Assembly (NCBI GenBank): GCA_015178975.1
Contig: WHVD01000047.1
Span: 542,382 to 606,381 of the forward strand
DNA from: Hysterangium stoloniferum
Lineage: Eukaryota; Basidiomycota; Agaricomycetes; Hysterangiales; Hysterangiaceae
Length of the DNA stretch: 64,000 nucleotides
Reading direction: 5' to 3'
The notes under the pieces were generated by a model. The model ran no database searches, had not been told where the DNA came from, and saw only the letters and a program-made list of their open reading frames with translations. Shown piece after piece: positions 1 through 12,024 of the stretch (positions are counted from its first letter, which is position 1; the number at the start of each line of letters is the position of its first letter). A program made the translations under genes and the position numbers.

Positions 1-2552
1 GCAGAAGTTCCACTAGCTGCAAGGCGCTGAGTACAAGGGTCGGATGATCTCTTGTAGATAAAATGGATCCAACAAAACTCGCCACAGGAACGCACTATAC
101 CATGTCAAAACGAAGAACCAAACTAAAATATACAAAAAAATTAAATCACCTTCAAAGCATTCTTGAGATCGTCGCCATCAAGGAAACTGACAGCTTTAAG
201 CAACGCCGTCAACGTCTTCGTACGAACATGCGACGCCACGCTAGCGGCATACACATCGACAAGCACAGGAACGAGGAGTTTTGTGAATAAAGCCACCAGC
301 TCCAGTTTCGACCGTAGGAGTTCCATGCGACTCACTGGGGCTTCTTTCGCGGAGCTGGATTCGGCAGGCTCTGTATTACGAGAATGTGCCGATTCATCGG
401 GAGTTGGAGCATTATCTTCTGGAAGAGACGGCGTTGGAGCTTTGGACGGGGCAGCAGACGAAGCCGCAGAAGCTGCGCGCTGCGCTGCCCGCTCAGCTTT
501 GGCCTTGACCTTGACCAAACGAGCAAGCGATTTTTCCGTATATCCCTTATTATCAAATACACCATCTTAAAAAGTTGTGATTAGCTTCATGAGACATAGA
601 TATGTTGAGGCAGCATCCTACCTTTCGGTAAAGGCGGCATGAGTTCTGAAATGAGACTCAGTGCCTCTTCAACCTGATCCTTTGGTCGATGAGCCAAATT
701 CTCCATCACGGCCATATCTGCCAAACCTCCGCCGAAGCCCTGCCCCCCCGATGCGGCGCCCTCATCTTTATGACTGCTATTCTGAGGTGGAAGAACACCC
801 GTTAGGATTTGATACAATATATCGACGACATCTGCTTCAAGTAGAGCCACAGAGATCTTGGGGCTGGCTTTCGCTGCTGTACCAAGGGCACGGAGGAAGA
901 GCATGTACGTATTAGACGAGATCAACGGTGAGCCGCCTGCAGGCAGGAGCAGCGCGTGAATGGCGCGGATCAGATCGGTATCAATAAGTGTCTCTAAAAG
1001 GCCAGGAGAAGTGCGATGGTAGGACTCGATGATGCGGATTACGCAGAGGCACGCATATTCAACAAGTCTTTGGTCTGAGTATCCTAAGACGTTTCTCAAG
1101 ATGGGAAAAACATCACGGATCATTGTGAAGCTGTCTGGAGATGCATTGCGGCAACAATTGGAAGCCGCTTGGAGAGCAGTACGCTGGACTGTCGTAGAGA
1201 AAAAGTCGAGGTAGTTAAGTAGAGCAGCAAGCCCGCCTTCACGGACAATGGCACTGGGATATTCCTCAGAGATTTTCTCCAGAGTCTGATAAAGGTGTAG
1301 TTAGCAACAATCTGGATGCAGCATTTTTTTTAAAAGACGTACACTGAGCGTTTGTTCTGCGAGGTCGATGTAAGAAATCTCAACAAGTTTACTGCATAAC
1401 ACCGGCACGGCGCCGTGATAGACAACGGTGTGAGCAGAACCAGGCATGGCCTCCATGAGGTTAGCCAGACATCTACATGCAAGGACTTGCGCTTCGAGAT
1501 TATCGTCGCCGGGGAATGCCCCGCCTGCACTCATAGCGAGGGCAGCAGCAAGAGCAACGTCCTCATCATGAGCATGAGGAACATCTTCGTCATCATCATG
1601 TGCAGCTTCTCCCTTACCGCCCATGATCTTAACCAACTCTTTCACGAAGGCATCCACTTGGAAGTAACCAGAAAGGGTATCTTCCGTACTGATACTAAGC
1701 ACTTCGCTGAGTTCTTGAAGAGCAACGAGCCGTGTGGTTGGATCGGCGGCGGGCTTGATGTTGTTCAAGATGGTCTTGAGCCGATTTGAGAGCGTGACCA
1801 TGTACGATCCCATGCCACGGAAGTCTCCAAAAAGTGCGAGCGCTGCACCTTCATCGATCCCACCAGGTGCACTGCTGGCGCCGGCGCCACCACCACCACC
1901 ACTGTTCTCTTCGTCTTCATCATCATCATCATCTTCATCATCATCCTTATGGTGATCTTCTTCATCGTCACTTCTGTCTTCGACGTCCATCATCTCAACA
2001 TCTTCGTCTTCCATTCTGGATGCTGAAGATGAAGCAGCTGCAGCTGCCTTGGCTTTTACTGCAGACGATTTTCCTTTTGTAGATACTGTACGACTCTGTT
2101 TTTTTGGCATACTCCCTGCGGCTTTTCTAGAACGTAAAGCGTATGGGGCTGGAGAAGCTGCTTGTTCGAGGTCGGAGTCGGGATCGGGAGCGGCGCGTTT
2201 CTTGCCCTTGGGATCTCGTACTGGTTCACTAATAGTAAGTGGGGAAGTTGTGGCTGGAACAGTGGTACGGCGTGCCCTGGATATGATAAATTAACAGAAA
2301 AAAGAGTGTTTTGCGTCATTTTTCATACCGTTTGCTGGGTCTTGTGCTTGAATCGTCTGGGACTGCCTTGCCTTTCCCCTTTGAGTCGGATTGGTCTAGC
2401 TGTGCTGTAGAACGGGTTCTGCGGAGTGAGTTTGATTTAGAAGATGAGGCTGGGTCGTCTTTGGTTTGTTTTACTCTTGTGCTGGATCTAGTTTGTCTTG
2501 TGTCTCGCGAGTTAGATGCAAAAGCTGATGATTGATTTGGTTCGAGTTCCAT
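1..2552 (-). CDS. UFD4: Ufd4/TRIP12-type HECT E3 ubiquitin ligase, N-terminal part (3' end outside window)
   Basis: This is a ubiquitin-protein ligase of the ubiquitin-fusion-degradation family; the catalytic HECT domain would lie left of base 1. I place exons at 2552-2329, 2276-1343, 1285-622, 565-150 and 94 to the edge, with introns of 52, 57, 56 and 55 bp (all GT-AG, frame kept), giving at least 777 residues. The first about 130 residues are basic and Ser-rich. A long Asp/Glu run and a poly-Gly stretch follow (around 1880-1990). Then comes the armadillo-like region typical of TRIP12/Ufd4, recognisable by the 'ACRCLANLMEAMPGSA' segment (around 1440-1480), 'LAEQTLSTLEKISEEYPSA' across the 1286-1342 intron, and 'LDFFSTTVQRTALQAASNCC' (around 1140-1205). 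The start is the ATG at 2552, the first in the open frame. Antisense open frames here are low-complexity shadows. Family assignment is firm; the exact start is likely. Confidence 0.87.
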
Positions 2553-3725
2553 TTAGTTCATGCCTTGGCCACTGGGGACAACGACTAGCAAGATCAAGGA
2601 CTCAATAGTCCATCGATCCGCTGTAGTGAGTTCGAGGTGGATGGGTGGCAGTGGACAAGTGAGGCGGCGCTGCTGAGGCGCTGACTCTGAATTTAGAGTC
2701 CGTGTTGAAATACATATGTCTTATAATGATGCAAAACCTCACAATTACTTTGAATATTGGATAGACACTGATTATGGAAATAAAAAATCTAGTTGATGGC
2801 TCCCTACTAGAATTAGAGGTTGAATAATTTTGAATTACTTATCATGATTTCAGGAAAACATCATGCCATGTACGAATCTACATATATTGGTGCGTTTCAA
2901 GCAAAGAAGTTCAATTCACGGAGTAATATTGCGTCAGATCCTACTAGTACTCATGTTTGTTGATGGGAAGCAACGTTCGCAATATTAATTGGCCTGTTGG
3001 CCCAATCTAAGTAGTACATGTAAGTACTATCCATCGATTCAAGCGAAGCGCCCCCCGCTCAAATCTGTCGGCGAAATCTCAAGCTGTTTATTTTGTTCAC
3101 GTAGATGTGCAGTGGGTGCAGTGGGAGTAGACTGAGATTAGTCTGATAGGCGACACGAAAAAACGTAGTGAAAGACAGTTGCATGGTTCATGAAACTATC
3201 AGAGAATCTTACACATGTATTTGCATCGGATCCCTTAGCGATCAGATCCGGTCCAATAGCAAGCTGCAGGGCTGCAGGGTAAGCGATATAGCCAGCTTCA
3301 ACTGGCTCGTGCCGAGCAGATTGTTTAGGGTTACAAAGTAAGGGGAAGGAAGAAAAGACATAAATTTATAGAGTCGTCACTATATAGTATACACTGTTCA
3401 GGTTTTGCACGCAGCAGTTAAGCTCTATCTTGCAGTAGTACAATATTCCCAGCTTTGGTCACTCTCCCCTTAAATCTTGAGTAACTCTAAATCAATCACT
3501 GAAAACTTATCGTAGCGATGATGCTCGATTTCAAATCGACGCAGCATTCGTGTCTGTTCGGTGATCATTATCCTCAAGCTTGGAATGTCTCCCAGACAAT
3601 CTGATAAGGTTGATTGTTGTTGCCAATAACAAATTAAGACAACTATTGAGACGTGCATCCCTACGGGGTTCGGGGAGCTTTATAACAATTCCAAATCATC
3701 TTAAATTAAAGAAACGTGTATAGGG
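2553..3725. other. Intergenic, no gene seen
   Basis: This stretch lies between the 5' end of the Ufd4-like gene and the 3' end of the lipase gene. Only short open frames occur, without recognisable motifs. It should hold the Ufd4 promoter (just right of 2552) and the lipase terminator region. I see no repeat of note. Confidence 0.5.
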
Positions 3726-5300
3726 TTACAACTCAAAATTATGTGCCAAATGTCGCAAAACGCCTTCTCCCCGTTTATGCAACACGAATCGTTTCACATC
3801 CCGTGAAACAATCGTCGCATGCGAATTGGTGATGGGGTGAATGAAGACAAAGTGCTTCCGCAGCTGTGGTAAGCTATTCAATGAGGTAGCCATACGATGC
3901 TGTCTGGCAGTAAGAATCGTTTCATGCGTGGCAGGTGCAGAAGTTTCTGATTCAGTGATTGGTTCGCCAGGGTCATCGAGAATATCGGCAACCGCGTCAT
4001 CGACATTTTTCTCTATAGAGCGTAACATGTTACTGAGTGTGTCGGTTCTTGAAGGATCTGTTTCCAAGAGCCTGATTCTTGCGCGGGAAGCACGGGCATC
4101 TAGTCCAAGGCGAACGGCCAGCACGCCCACCATGACAGGGAAGAGAACCGGGATGAAAACCATAAATATCTACATAGCATGTAGTGAATGATTCATTGGC
4201 ACACCATTACTGGAGATATATACGTACAATGTTGCCAGGGAATCGGAATTGTAGGGCGGGAGGAAGCCATGGTCCACGGAACTTCATGTTGTGGTAATAA
4301 GCTAAAGATAGGACAGAAGGATTAGGTTTCGGCGGAGGGGATGATGGTAATTCAAACGATTCTAAGATAGGATCGTATTGTTCACTGAAGCGTCTGTGGC
4401 AAATAAAAAAGAAATTCCCCGTCAACAAAGTTGCTTGCAATCAGATGGTACAGAGACGTGCAATACGATTCCATTTGTATCGTGATCCAAGAACGGATCC
4501 ACAGCCTCGATAGCAGCCGTAACAAAAGGCACAGTACGATCATTTACTGCATTTGCGTATATAGTTATATGGGGAAACAAAGATAATCCCTGGAAAAATA
4601 CGTGATCTATGACATGCGTCAATATACAATTTAAAGAAATTGTTAGAATTAACTCGCCTTTATCCGCCATGACCTCAATGAGCGGTTTACCCGTTCCAGC
4701 CCATTCATCCACGCCATAGAAATGTTCTCCAGTCCGCGAAAGGAAATGGGGCCCAAGTCGAGCAAACAGCCTCGCACGGAAATTTCCAGTACGAGTGAGG
4801 CCAAGATGAGGCGTCGCAACCGTTACAAAATTGACAGGCTCAACATCTTCAAAGAACTTCTTTGAATAAAGGACGCTGCGTAAAAATATTTCAGACATTC
4901 TCGCGAACTGGACGTTCCGGTGGGACACCTACCCAATCAAATAGCGCGCCAACAAGCCTCCTAGGCTGTATCCAACCACAGAAAATCGAGTCACTTTCCG
5001 TATTCCATCGTGTTCAAGTTCCGCCACCCTTTCGACTACCTGACTACCGGTATGAGGGTCGAACGGGGAGTTCCCTAACAATTAACGCACCTCTTCTGCA
5101 ATCCGCTCAGCCCCCCAATCTATGCCATCATAAGTGGATTGGTCTCGGTTTGTCTGTGCCACTAGCACCTCTAGCCTAATATCGCCTTCTAGCGTTCCTG
5201 GGGCATAGGTCTCCGTCATAATTCTATGCATCTCTGCAAGATGTGTAGGGTTCCCCCACATTCCATGAATCAACACCAAAAAATGAATCTTTGATTCCAT
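3726..5300 (-). CDS. DUF676 serine lipase/phospholipase, Lpl1 (YOR059C)-like
   Basis: This is a putative lipid-droplet or membrane-associated lipase of the alpha/beta-hydrolase DUF676 family; yeast Lpl1 is a phospholipase of this group. Exon 1 (5300-5091) carries the oxyanion-type 'VLIHGMWGNPTHL'. Exon 2 (5039-4933) carries the nucleophile elbow GYSLGG. Exon 3 (4875-4658) has 'TVATPHLG'. Exon 4 (from 4606) has the acid residue in 'NDRTVPF'. The last exon (4169-3726) begins with a hydrophobic, membrane-segment-like stretch and holds the likely catalytic His in 'NSHATIV'. Introns 5040-5090, 4876-4932 and 4170-4227 are GT-AG and keep frame. 4607-4657 looks like a GC-AG intron and is itself open if retained. 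The junction between about 4452 and 4393 does not keep frame with any good GT-AG pair, so this exon boundary is unresolved. Total length is about 430 aa. Confidence 0.8.
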
Positions 5301-6849
5301 GGATTATACGGTTTAACAGGTATCAAAAGGGTTGGCAATAAGAGATATAGTACAGGAGAAAGCCAGTGCGGACCGACCATATATAGATTACTGTGGTTTA
5401 TGATGGGGACCCCAGAGTTCGGCGAGCTACGCTTTACATAATTGTTCCCCTAAAAGCAGGCTCGCATTAAAAATGCTCATGTGGCAATGTGGCACCTCTG
5501 TGTGTTTCGTCATGTGCACAAAACCTTGTATTCATGTGTCTTATTTAAACAGGGGTTGTGCATACCTTACTTACAGGAAAGAATTTATTCAGTCTTGTTT
5601 TCACTGAACTCACTCGAAGTTTAACCTACACCAGTCAGCAGTGGTTGGCACACAACGGTTAGCCAACGGATATCCAAACTCCTGTATCAACAAATGCAGG
5701 TGGCCTTTATAAGGAAAAATCCAAATTTGTTCCCCGCACTTCAAGGTTGTGGCATTTGTGATGTGTAAACAGTGGTAATTTAGTGTGAATGGCACAGCTT
5801 GAATAAAGTGCGGACACAAATGCGTGGTATGTAGGACCAGAGAGTCAGGGATAAAGCATTCATTCACTGTTGCCTATAATACTTTAACTCTAGTAGATGG
5901 AAGAATAGGTGAGCACTCATTTAGCTATCATTTTGTCCACGACACATTTGAAGCCGCTGATCATAAATCTCGGTAAAAAGTCAAGAATTTAACTTAGACA
6001 CAATTAGCCATCAAGAGGCTTGAGAGGGGAAGAATTTGCTATATAACAGATTTACTGAACGCTGGATTATGCTAAGAGTAAATAAACAGGTCTGAATTCC
6101 ACGACATCTGAAAGACATCATGTTTAAATCATTTGTGGTCCCGCTGCAGTGCAATTTGTCAATATCTGTGCGCGGTTCTCATGTCAGCCATTGTGAAATC
6201 CGGCCAGCTCACTTTCAATAAAATATTAATGGCCCGGAATGAGAAGTGGCTTTCATGACGATCATCTCTCCGTCTTTACAATCACTCTGACACACTGCCT
6301 AATACAGAGGATGCCTGTGGTTGGAGTCTGCGAGCATAGAAGCTGTGGGACTCCCGCGTTGTCTCAGATGATTGATTCTGAGATTGAAGTAAATTTGGGT
6401 ATATATAAAGGTCATATAGTTAGCGTTATACAATACTGTGCTTTGCCCTTATGCATTGAGACTCCCAAATTGTTTGACAGCCTGTGAATCCAAATTTTAA
6501 AGATCCGTACTTAAGGGGGGTTAAGCCTTGGAAAGGTGGTTATGTTATTGCAAATGGAGCTGCTGCGAGAGGACGATCTAGTCGTTGTCAAGGAGCGACG
6601 ATCAGTCTGGACAATCAAAGCGGCGGTCCCAGCGACAGACATCACCTGTTCAAGGCAAAGCCACTTTTTGGTTGAAATTCGAGGCCGGGGAGAGGTTTAA
6701 GATTTGGCCAAGATACGCAGGGATGGTGAGGTAGACGGGTCTCCCTGGACGCCGTCACCTAAGTTTCGGAAAATGCCTAGCTCGCTCGATAAGCGACAAA
6801 CTAGTACTCTCTTCGTGCAGTTGGGAACCGGACACGCACCTCTAAAATA
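5301..6849. other. Intergenic, no gene supported
   Basis: This region lies upstream of the lipase start. An 85-codon minus-strand open frame (5610-5867) has no recognisable motif and no splice-supported extension, so I do not call it. Some of the right end (from about 6480) may already belong to the degraded LINE that follows. Confidence 0.4.
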
Positions 6850-8367
6850 AACATCTCCACCAGATAAATCGCAGACCAAACAGAGTTGGACAACACGATA
6901 GTTTTCCTCTCAGGCGAAGATGGCCTGGAGGTTCCAAAAGAAATCCTGAAAATGTGGTGTAAAGCATCTGGGGCAAAGTTCAACATGAATAAAACAGCTA
7001 TTATACAAATTGGACCTGCGGATCACAGACAGCGGGTAGTGGCTACAAGGCGGCTACCCCGGACTATGCACCGATAGCGATGAAAATAAAAGTAGCAAAA
7101 GATGGGGGAAACGCCTCATCAACATTGAAGTGAGAAACCAGGCAGTAGAGCTCATTAAATTAAAGCCCTACCTGGACACGAGTAATCATAGATCTAGGTG
7201 GGGCGGGTTGGTAGACAAGATCCTAAAGAGAAACATTAGCCGAAAAAATGGGAAGGTTGACAAAAACTTTGCCCTGAACACATTCCTACAAAACTGGGAG
7301 CCTAAACTGGAAAGCAATAGAACCGTTGTTCTGTAGTCGCCAGTAAGAATGATCCAGGCTGCACATAAGGCCTGTATAGTGTTGGATGCCCTCGAAATCG
7401 CCCTAGGGGTCAGAAATACTAGTAGCATGCCGATTTGGTACCATATCGGGATGAGACCACACTCGGAGTGGAATAGCAAATGGACTAAGTGCCAGAGAAA
7501 TAATCATGGAATAAGGACAACCTTAGACATGGTGACGAAAACGCTGTGGCTGGCAGCGGCATATTTTTCAGAGAAGTGGACCAAAGAAACCTAGCCCAAC
7601 GCAAACAATGCAGGAGAAACTGTCGCAATACTGGTGGCAGCCCGAAGAATCCACCCTAGCAAAGACCTTTTGATCCGATCAGACTCCAAGTATGTACTTA
7701 ACTCCCTGACGCGCGATCTAGCAAAGCACGAGAATGAAGGGTGCGAGGAGTAGTGAGCTCCTACAGATAGCCCTGGCTGCCTTGTGGAGAAACGAGGGGG
7801 AATGACTTTCTGTGTAAAGGTGAATGAACATAGTGGGGATGTAAGGAATGAAGGAACAGATGCCCTTGCAGCTCAGGGGGCAGCAAAAACCTTCCCGAGG
7901 ATGTTACATTTGGACATAGAGGATACTTTCAAAGTTTGGGGGATCCAATCTCTCATTTACAGGGGTCTCCTAGAGATGTGGCCAACCCCTGTGAGAAATG
8001 CGACGGCTGACATGGCAGACAGACTCCAATTTGAGATAGAAGACTGGTCAGGACGACGTTCAACGGAGGGGCGACTATGGAAGTCAACCAGAAATTGACA
8101 CATCCACAGAAACATACGAAACTCTCTATGGAAATCGTAGCATTACTCCCATCGACTCAGCCAATTATGGAGTAATATCCAGTCCTACACACACTAGTAG
8201 GCTAGTATACGTAAATGCATTTCCCTGGGTGCGGTATGTCACAGATGCCATATGAACCCTGTTTCCTGTATGTGCCTCTGCGAACCAGTGAACTTTTGGG
8301 GTTGGGCGAGTGGCGTGGCTACTTGGCCCTTCCCCTAAAGTTCCACAAAATAAATAAATAAATAAAC
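6850..8367 (+). mobile_element. Degenerate non-LTR (LINE) retrotransposon: RT C-terminus, RNase H, A-rich tail
   Basis: Broken reading frames read like the end of a fungal LINE ORF2. The stretch 6886-7020 has 'MWCKASGAKFNMNKTAII', the reverse-transcriptase thumb-side motif common in these elements. The stretch around 7610-7760 gives 'GETVAILVAAR' and 'IRSDSKYVLNSL', and 7800-7900 gives 'VNEHSGDVRNEGTDALAAQGA'; together these supply the E, D and D carboxylates of an RNase HI domain. The element ends in a (AAAT)n tail at 8346-8367, the expected 3' terminus of a LINE. There are several stops and frame changes and no 5' half, so it is a dead 5'-truncated copy. The left limit is approximate. Confidence 0.75.
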
Positions 8368-8649
8368 ATCTTCACCGACTCGATGCCTGGAAAACACCTT
8401 TGGCGAAGGGTGCGTGCCGGGGGGGGAGGAGGAACGCCGTTAAACTACGCGATGATCTGCCCAGATACCGAGTGCAAGTGAGGAACCAAGAGAAGTTCAT
8501 GTTCACGAGCTTCCTATCAAACGAGCAGCCAATTCCGGCGTTACTGCGATATGCGGATGCAACTGGACGACTTCAGCAAACCTTCAAACCACATACCAGA
8601 TCTGCTAGAATCAGACAAGCAGCAGCCAATGCATAACCAACTAACTCAT

Positions 8650-8746
8650 GCGCAACTCTCTATCAGACGTGCGCGCAACTCTCTACCAGACGTACGCGCA
8701 ACTCTCTACCAGACGTACGCGCAACTCTCTACCAGACGTACGCGCA
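8650..8746. repeat. 23-bp tandem repeat, 4 copies
   Basis: Four consecutive 23-bp units, each beginning GCGCAACTCTCTA and ending CAGACGT plus two bases, with a trailing GCGCA. The first unit has one T in place of C. It lies just downstream of the LINE tail, in otherwise unrecognised sequence. Confidence 0.85.
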
Positions 8747-9224
8747 CGCCTCACTGCAACACTAAGAGGAATCCAGCTTCCTAAATTGAAATAATACACA
8801 AATTTTAAGACAAATATATTACGGCTTTGCGTTGTAGCCCATGACGAATCAGCATGTCTGAAAGTACTGCAAGTCTCGCCAACCCCTACGTCATACGCAA
8901 CTGCGGGCCACTCTAAATTTGGACAGCCTAATGTGGGAAAACTTACGGTTACTTATCTTAACTCCCGCAAAAATCCAGCATGTCAGTCTACAATGCCGTA
9001 AAGAATCGTTTGTTGAGGCAGACTCAGGGTTCTGTCAGCATTCTAGGGGGCAAGTCAGCCTTCAGGGGCTCATTTTATGTCAAACCATGCCAAACAACGT
9101 CAAGTTAAACCCTGTTAATTTAATTTTCATTGGAAGTGATGTGGCACGAGGCAAATATTGGAGTATTGTTGGGTCACGGGCTGTGAGAGCGAGTTTGTTC
9201 TTCTGGACTGTGAGAGTCAGAGTC

Positions 9225-9266
9225 AGGTGCGTGATCAATCCGGGTAAAGAATTGAATTGAATTGAA
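9225..9266 (+). repeat. Possible second LINE 3' tail (GAATT-type run)
   Basis: Three to four copies of AATTG follow sequence ending in AATCCGGGTAAAG. Short simple-sequence tails of this kind often mark 3' ends of fungal LINEs, but no coding remnant was recognised upstream, so this is weak. Confidence 0.25.
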
Positions 9267-11482
9267 AACGACCATTTTGGTTCCGACATCCAAGACCCAA
9301 AATTCGAGCTTTGGGATATGGCCTCAATAGTGATAGATGATTATCGAGGATCCGGGTGTCATGTGTGGTTCGGAAGGATCTAACCGACGGTTCAATGGTT
9401 AACCAGGCTGCGAATCATGTTATTAACTAATTGGTAGAAAAAGCATGGTATTAGGGTGGAAAACATCTACGAATTGGAACCGGGCCCACCAGAACAATGG
9501 AATGTACGAGTATCAATCAGTCTTCATTGCGATCCAAGAGTTTATTAGGTGTTGGGCACTATAGAACAGCCCACATTAATAGTTATATGCAAGTGTATAA
9601 TCAGTGCTCTCGATTCCTGAAAACTGGAAAGGGGAGTCAACTTCTTTTAAATCAAGGCCCAGTAGTGAAAGTTTTTCCAGCTTCCAAATTGGAAAGTCGA
9701 GAATCAGCCTCTTGGACGACTCGTTCGACACTCAATAACCAGTCAGAGTTTACATGCGCAATTTGAATATAATTAGCTAGTATAGCGGTGAATAAACCAC
9801 CACCTGGCAGGTGAGCTCGGGTCAATGACATCTCTAAACCTGGTGTGGGAAAGCTGGCAAGAGTTGTGTCAAACTGGACATGAGATAAAAGCATCGCCGC
9901 ACGACCAACCAACGAGTTGTTAAGCTTTGGCACCGAATTATTGCCAATTTGCGTGGCTTTGGCTGGCACTTAATATTGCGACACATGTCACCGCCAAGTG
10001 CTACTTACCTTGATTGCAAACACAAGTACGCACGCGACACCCGGTACAAGTCACGGTTTCAAACCTTCTTCTGGTCTAGAATGAACCAACCCCCTGCGTA
10101 CATTCACAGAGTTTTAGACCTTGTTGATTGTAGTCCAAATGTATATAAATTACTGTGAAAGCACCTACTCCTCATAATATGATAAACTTGGCCAAATGGC
10201 CTCTGAGTAGGCGATACTGCATTAGGATAGGCGGGCATTCCAGATTGGGATTAATATGTATTCACCCATATATAATGTCCTAAGGGGATTCGATGGTAAA
10301 TGTACCTATAAAAATGTGGTCAGAGTGTGAGTAGTACGTAAATATCATGAACAATTGCCCTTACTGGTGTTTATTGGTGTTGATTGGACCTGTAAAGAGA
10401 GTGTGCCTGAACATGATGAGGGATGATGTGGTACTTTGTGGAGAAGCACAATGGTGCTTAAAGTGGAGTTCAAAAAATAACATAAAGTCCCTTGCAAGAG
10501 CTATTTAAAAGGCATATATGCAGCGTAAAGCCGGGTGATTACAGCTAATCTTATCAACACTTGACGGATCAAAGCCATAAATCCTCAAGGTTTTTGAGAT
10601 TGTCATAGCCAGTAATGGATAGTTATTGGTAGTTTTATTAAATTGGTTGTATGATTAGACCGGTAGAGCAATTGGTGGATATGTTACAAATTTAGATGCA
10701 AACATGAACTCCTTACATATCAAAATGATACACTAATCAAAAGGTTCAAAATTTCGTGAAAGGCCCCGTTTTCCCGGGTCTGAATAGCTATAGACAGGTC
10801 TACTCAGATCTCGTCTATTCAGACTTGGTCCCAAAACACTGTGATTTGTAGGGCATGATTCTGGAATACAGGGAGTCGTGATTATATATAAGAACCTGAA
10901 GCTGAAGCCGAAGAGAACTATAATGACAGCTCTGGATTATCCGATGTAATACTTGCAGGAAGCCATGTATCCATCTCCTTCGCTTCGGCGGTTCTTGGAG
11001 GTCCTTTGAATTGCCATTTAATAATAATACGTGGTGTTCTTAGTTCCTGATGTCAAATACGGGGATGGCACTGGATAGTTTTGGAACCCGTGATATAAGG
11101 TTTGATCAATAATTCCTTACTCTAGAGAGGCTGCCAATAGTGATGTTTTGAAGGCACTGGGGGGTTTGAGATGTACACGTGAGTCTCTAATAACATCCGA
11201 CGATTCACAATCTCGTGATTATTGTTTCTGGCTATTATATTACAAAAAAAGAGCAAAGGACTGCGGTCCCATCAAGTTACCGATGGCGGCCATAGTATGT
11301 TTCCGACGCTGCCGATCATCCAGGCGGTGCTGAAGATGCGTGTAAGGTCTTAAATTGTAAATGATGGACAGAATTCCGACCGAACGTCATGTATAGCTCC
11401 GTTTAGTTAACTTAATGCTCAAGAATTAATTCTATGGCACTTCATCCGATGATGTTACATAAGCGAGAAAGTATCCCACAGT

Positions 11483-11600
11483 TAGTATAATCCCACGGTA
11501 GTATAATCTCACAGACAGTAGTATAATCTCACAGACAGTAGTATAATCTCACAGACAGTAGTATAATCTCACAGTAGTAGAATATCAATAGTATAATCCC
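11483..11600. repeat. 20-bp tandem repeat (GTATAATCTCACAGACAGTA) with degenerate flanks
   Basis: Three exact 20-bp units plus partial ones (GTATAATCYCACRGTA variants) on both sides. The region is AT-rich, non-coding, and lies about 430 bp upstream of the oxygenase start. Confidence 0.8.
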
Positions 11601-12024
11601 ACAGTAGTATACAAGGTGAGTTGCCGTGAGCTACCCCACCCATTAAGGTTCGAGTGACGAAACTAGGGGTTAATTGCGCCAAAATTCAATTGTGATGGTT
11701 GGAGTGAGTTCCTAAGCTTTCAATGGAATGAGAGTTGACGTGAAAATGACGATCGTATTCGCAGTATCCGAACATTCAATTGATCCGGTTTTATCCTGTT
11801 TTAGGAGCCGCTTGCTGTGGAAGCACGGCATAGCAATTGAGGCTCGATTCAGTAAATGGGATATGAGACTCTTCATTTGAATTATGGGCTATCCAAGTCT
11901 CAATTCATTTCTCTCCCTTGTAGCCGGTGTTTGACAGCTCTTATCATGCCTGTCCTTCCATTGGGCGTAAATAAAAGGACTACGACCTTGACTTGGTTAT
12001 TGACCTCCATCCCCATCTACTGCT

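Larger units (their letters stand above)
8747..12024. other. Gene-free interval upstream of the oxygenase
   Basis: I recognise no gene here. Short open frames (for example 8919-9260, 9497-9766, 9652-9969 on the minus strand, 9949-10158) lack motifs. A short GAATT-type run at 9246-9265 may be the tail of a second decayed LINE. A tandem repeat occurs at 11483-11600. The last few hundred bases should contain the oxygenase promoter. Confidence 0.4.

Noticed and set aside
163..570. 135-codon plus-strand frame
   Set aside because: Antisense shadow of the Ala/Ser-rich part of the Ufd4-like exon; the minus strand has the splice sites and family motifs.
1734..2082. Plus-strand and minus-strand frames over the acidic run
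   Set aside because: Low-complexity GAN/ATC triplets give poly-Ser, poly-His or poly-Met frames; only the Asp/Glu frame continues the gene.
3470..3658. 62-codon minus-strand frame
   Set aside because: No motif, no neighbouring exon, ordinary chance length.
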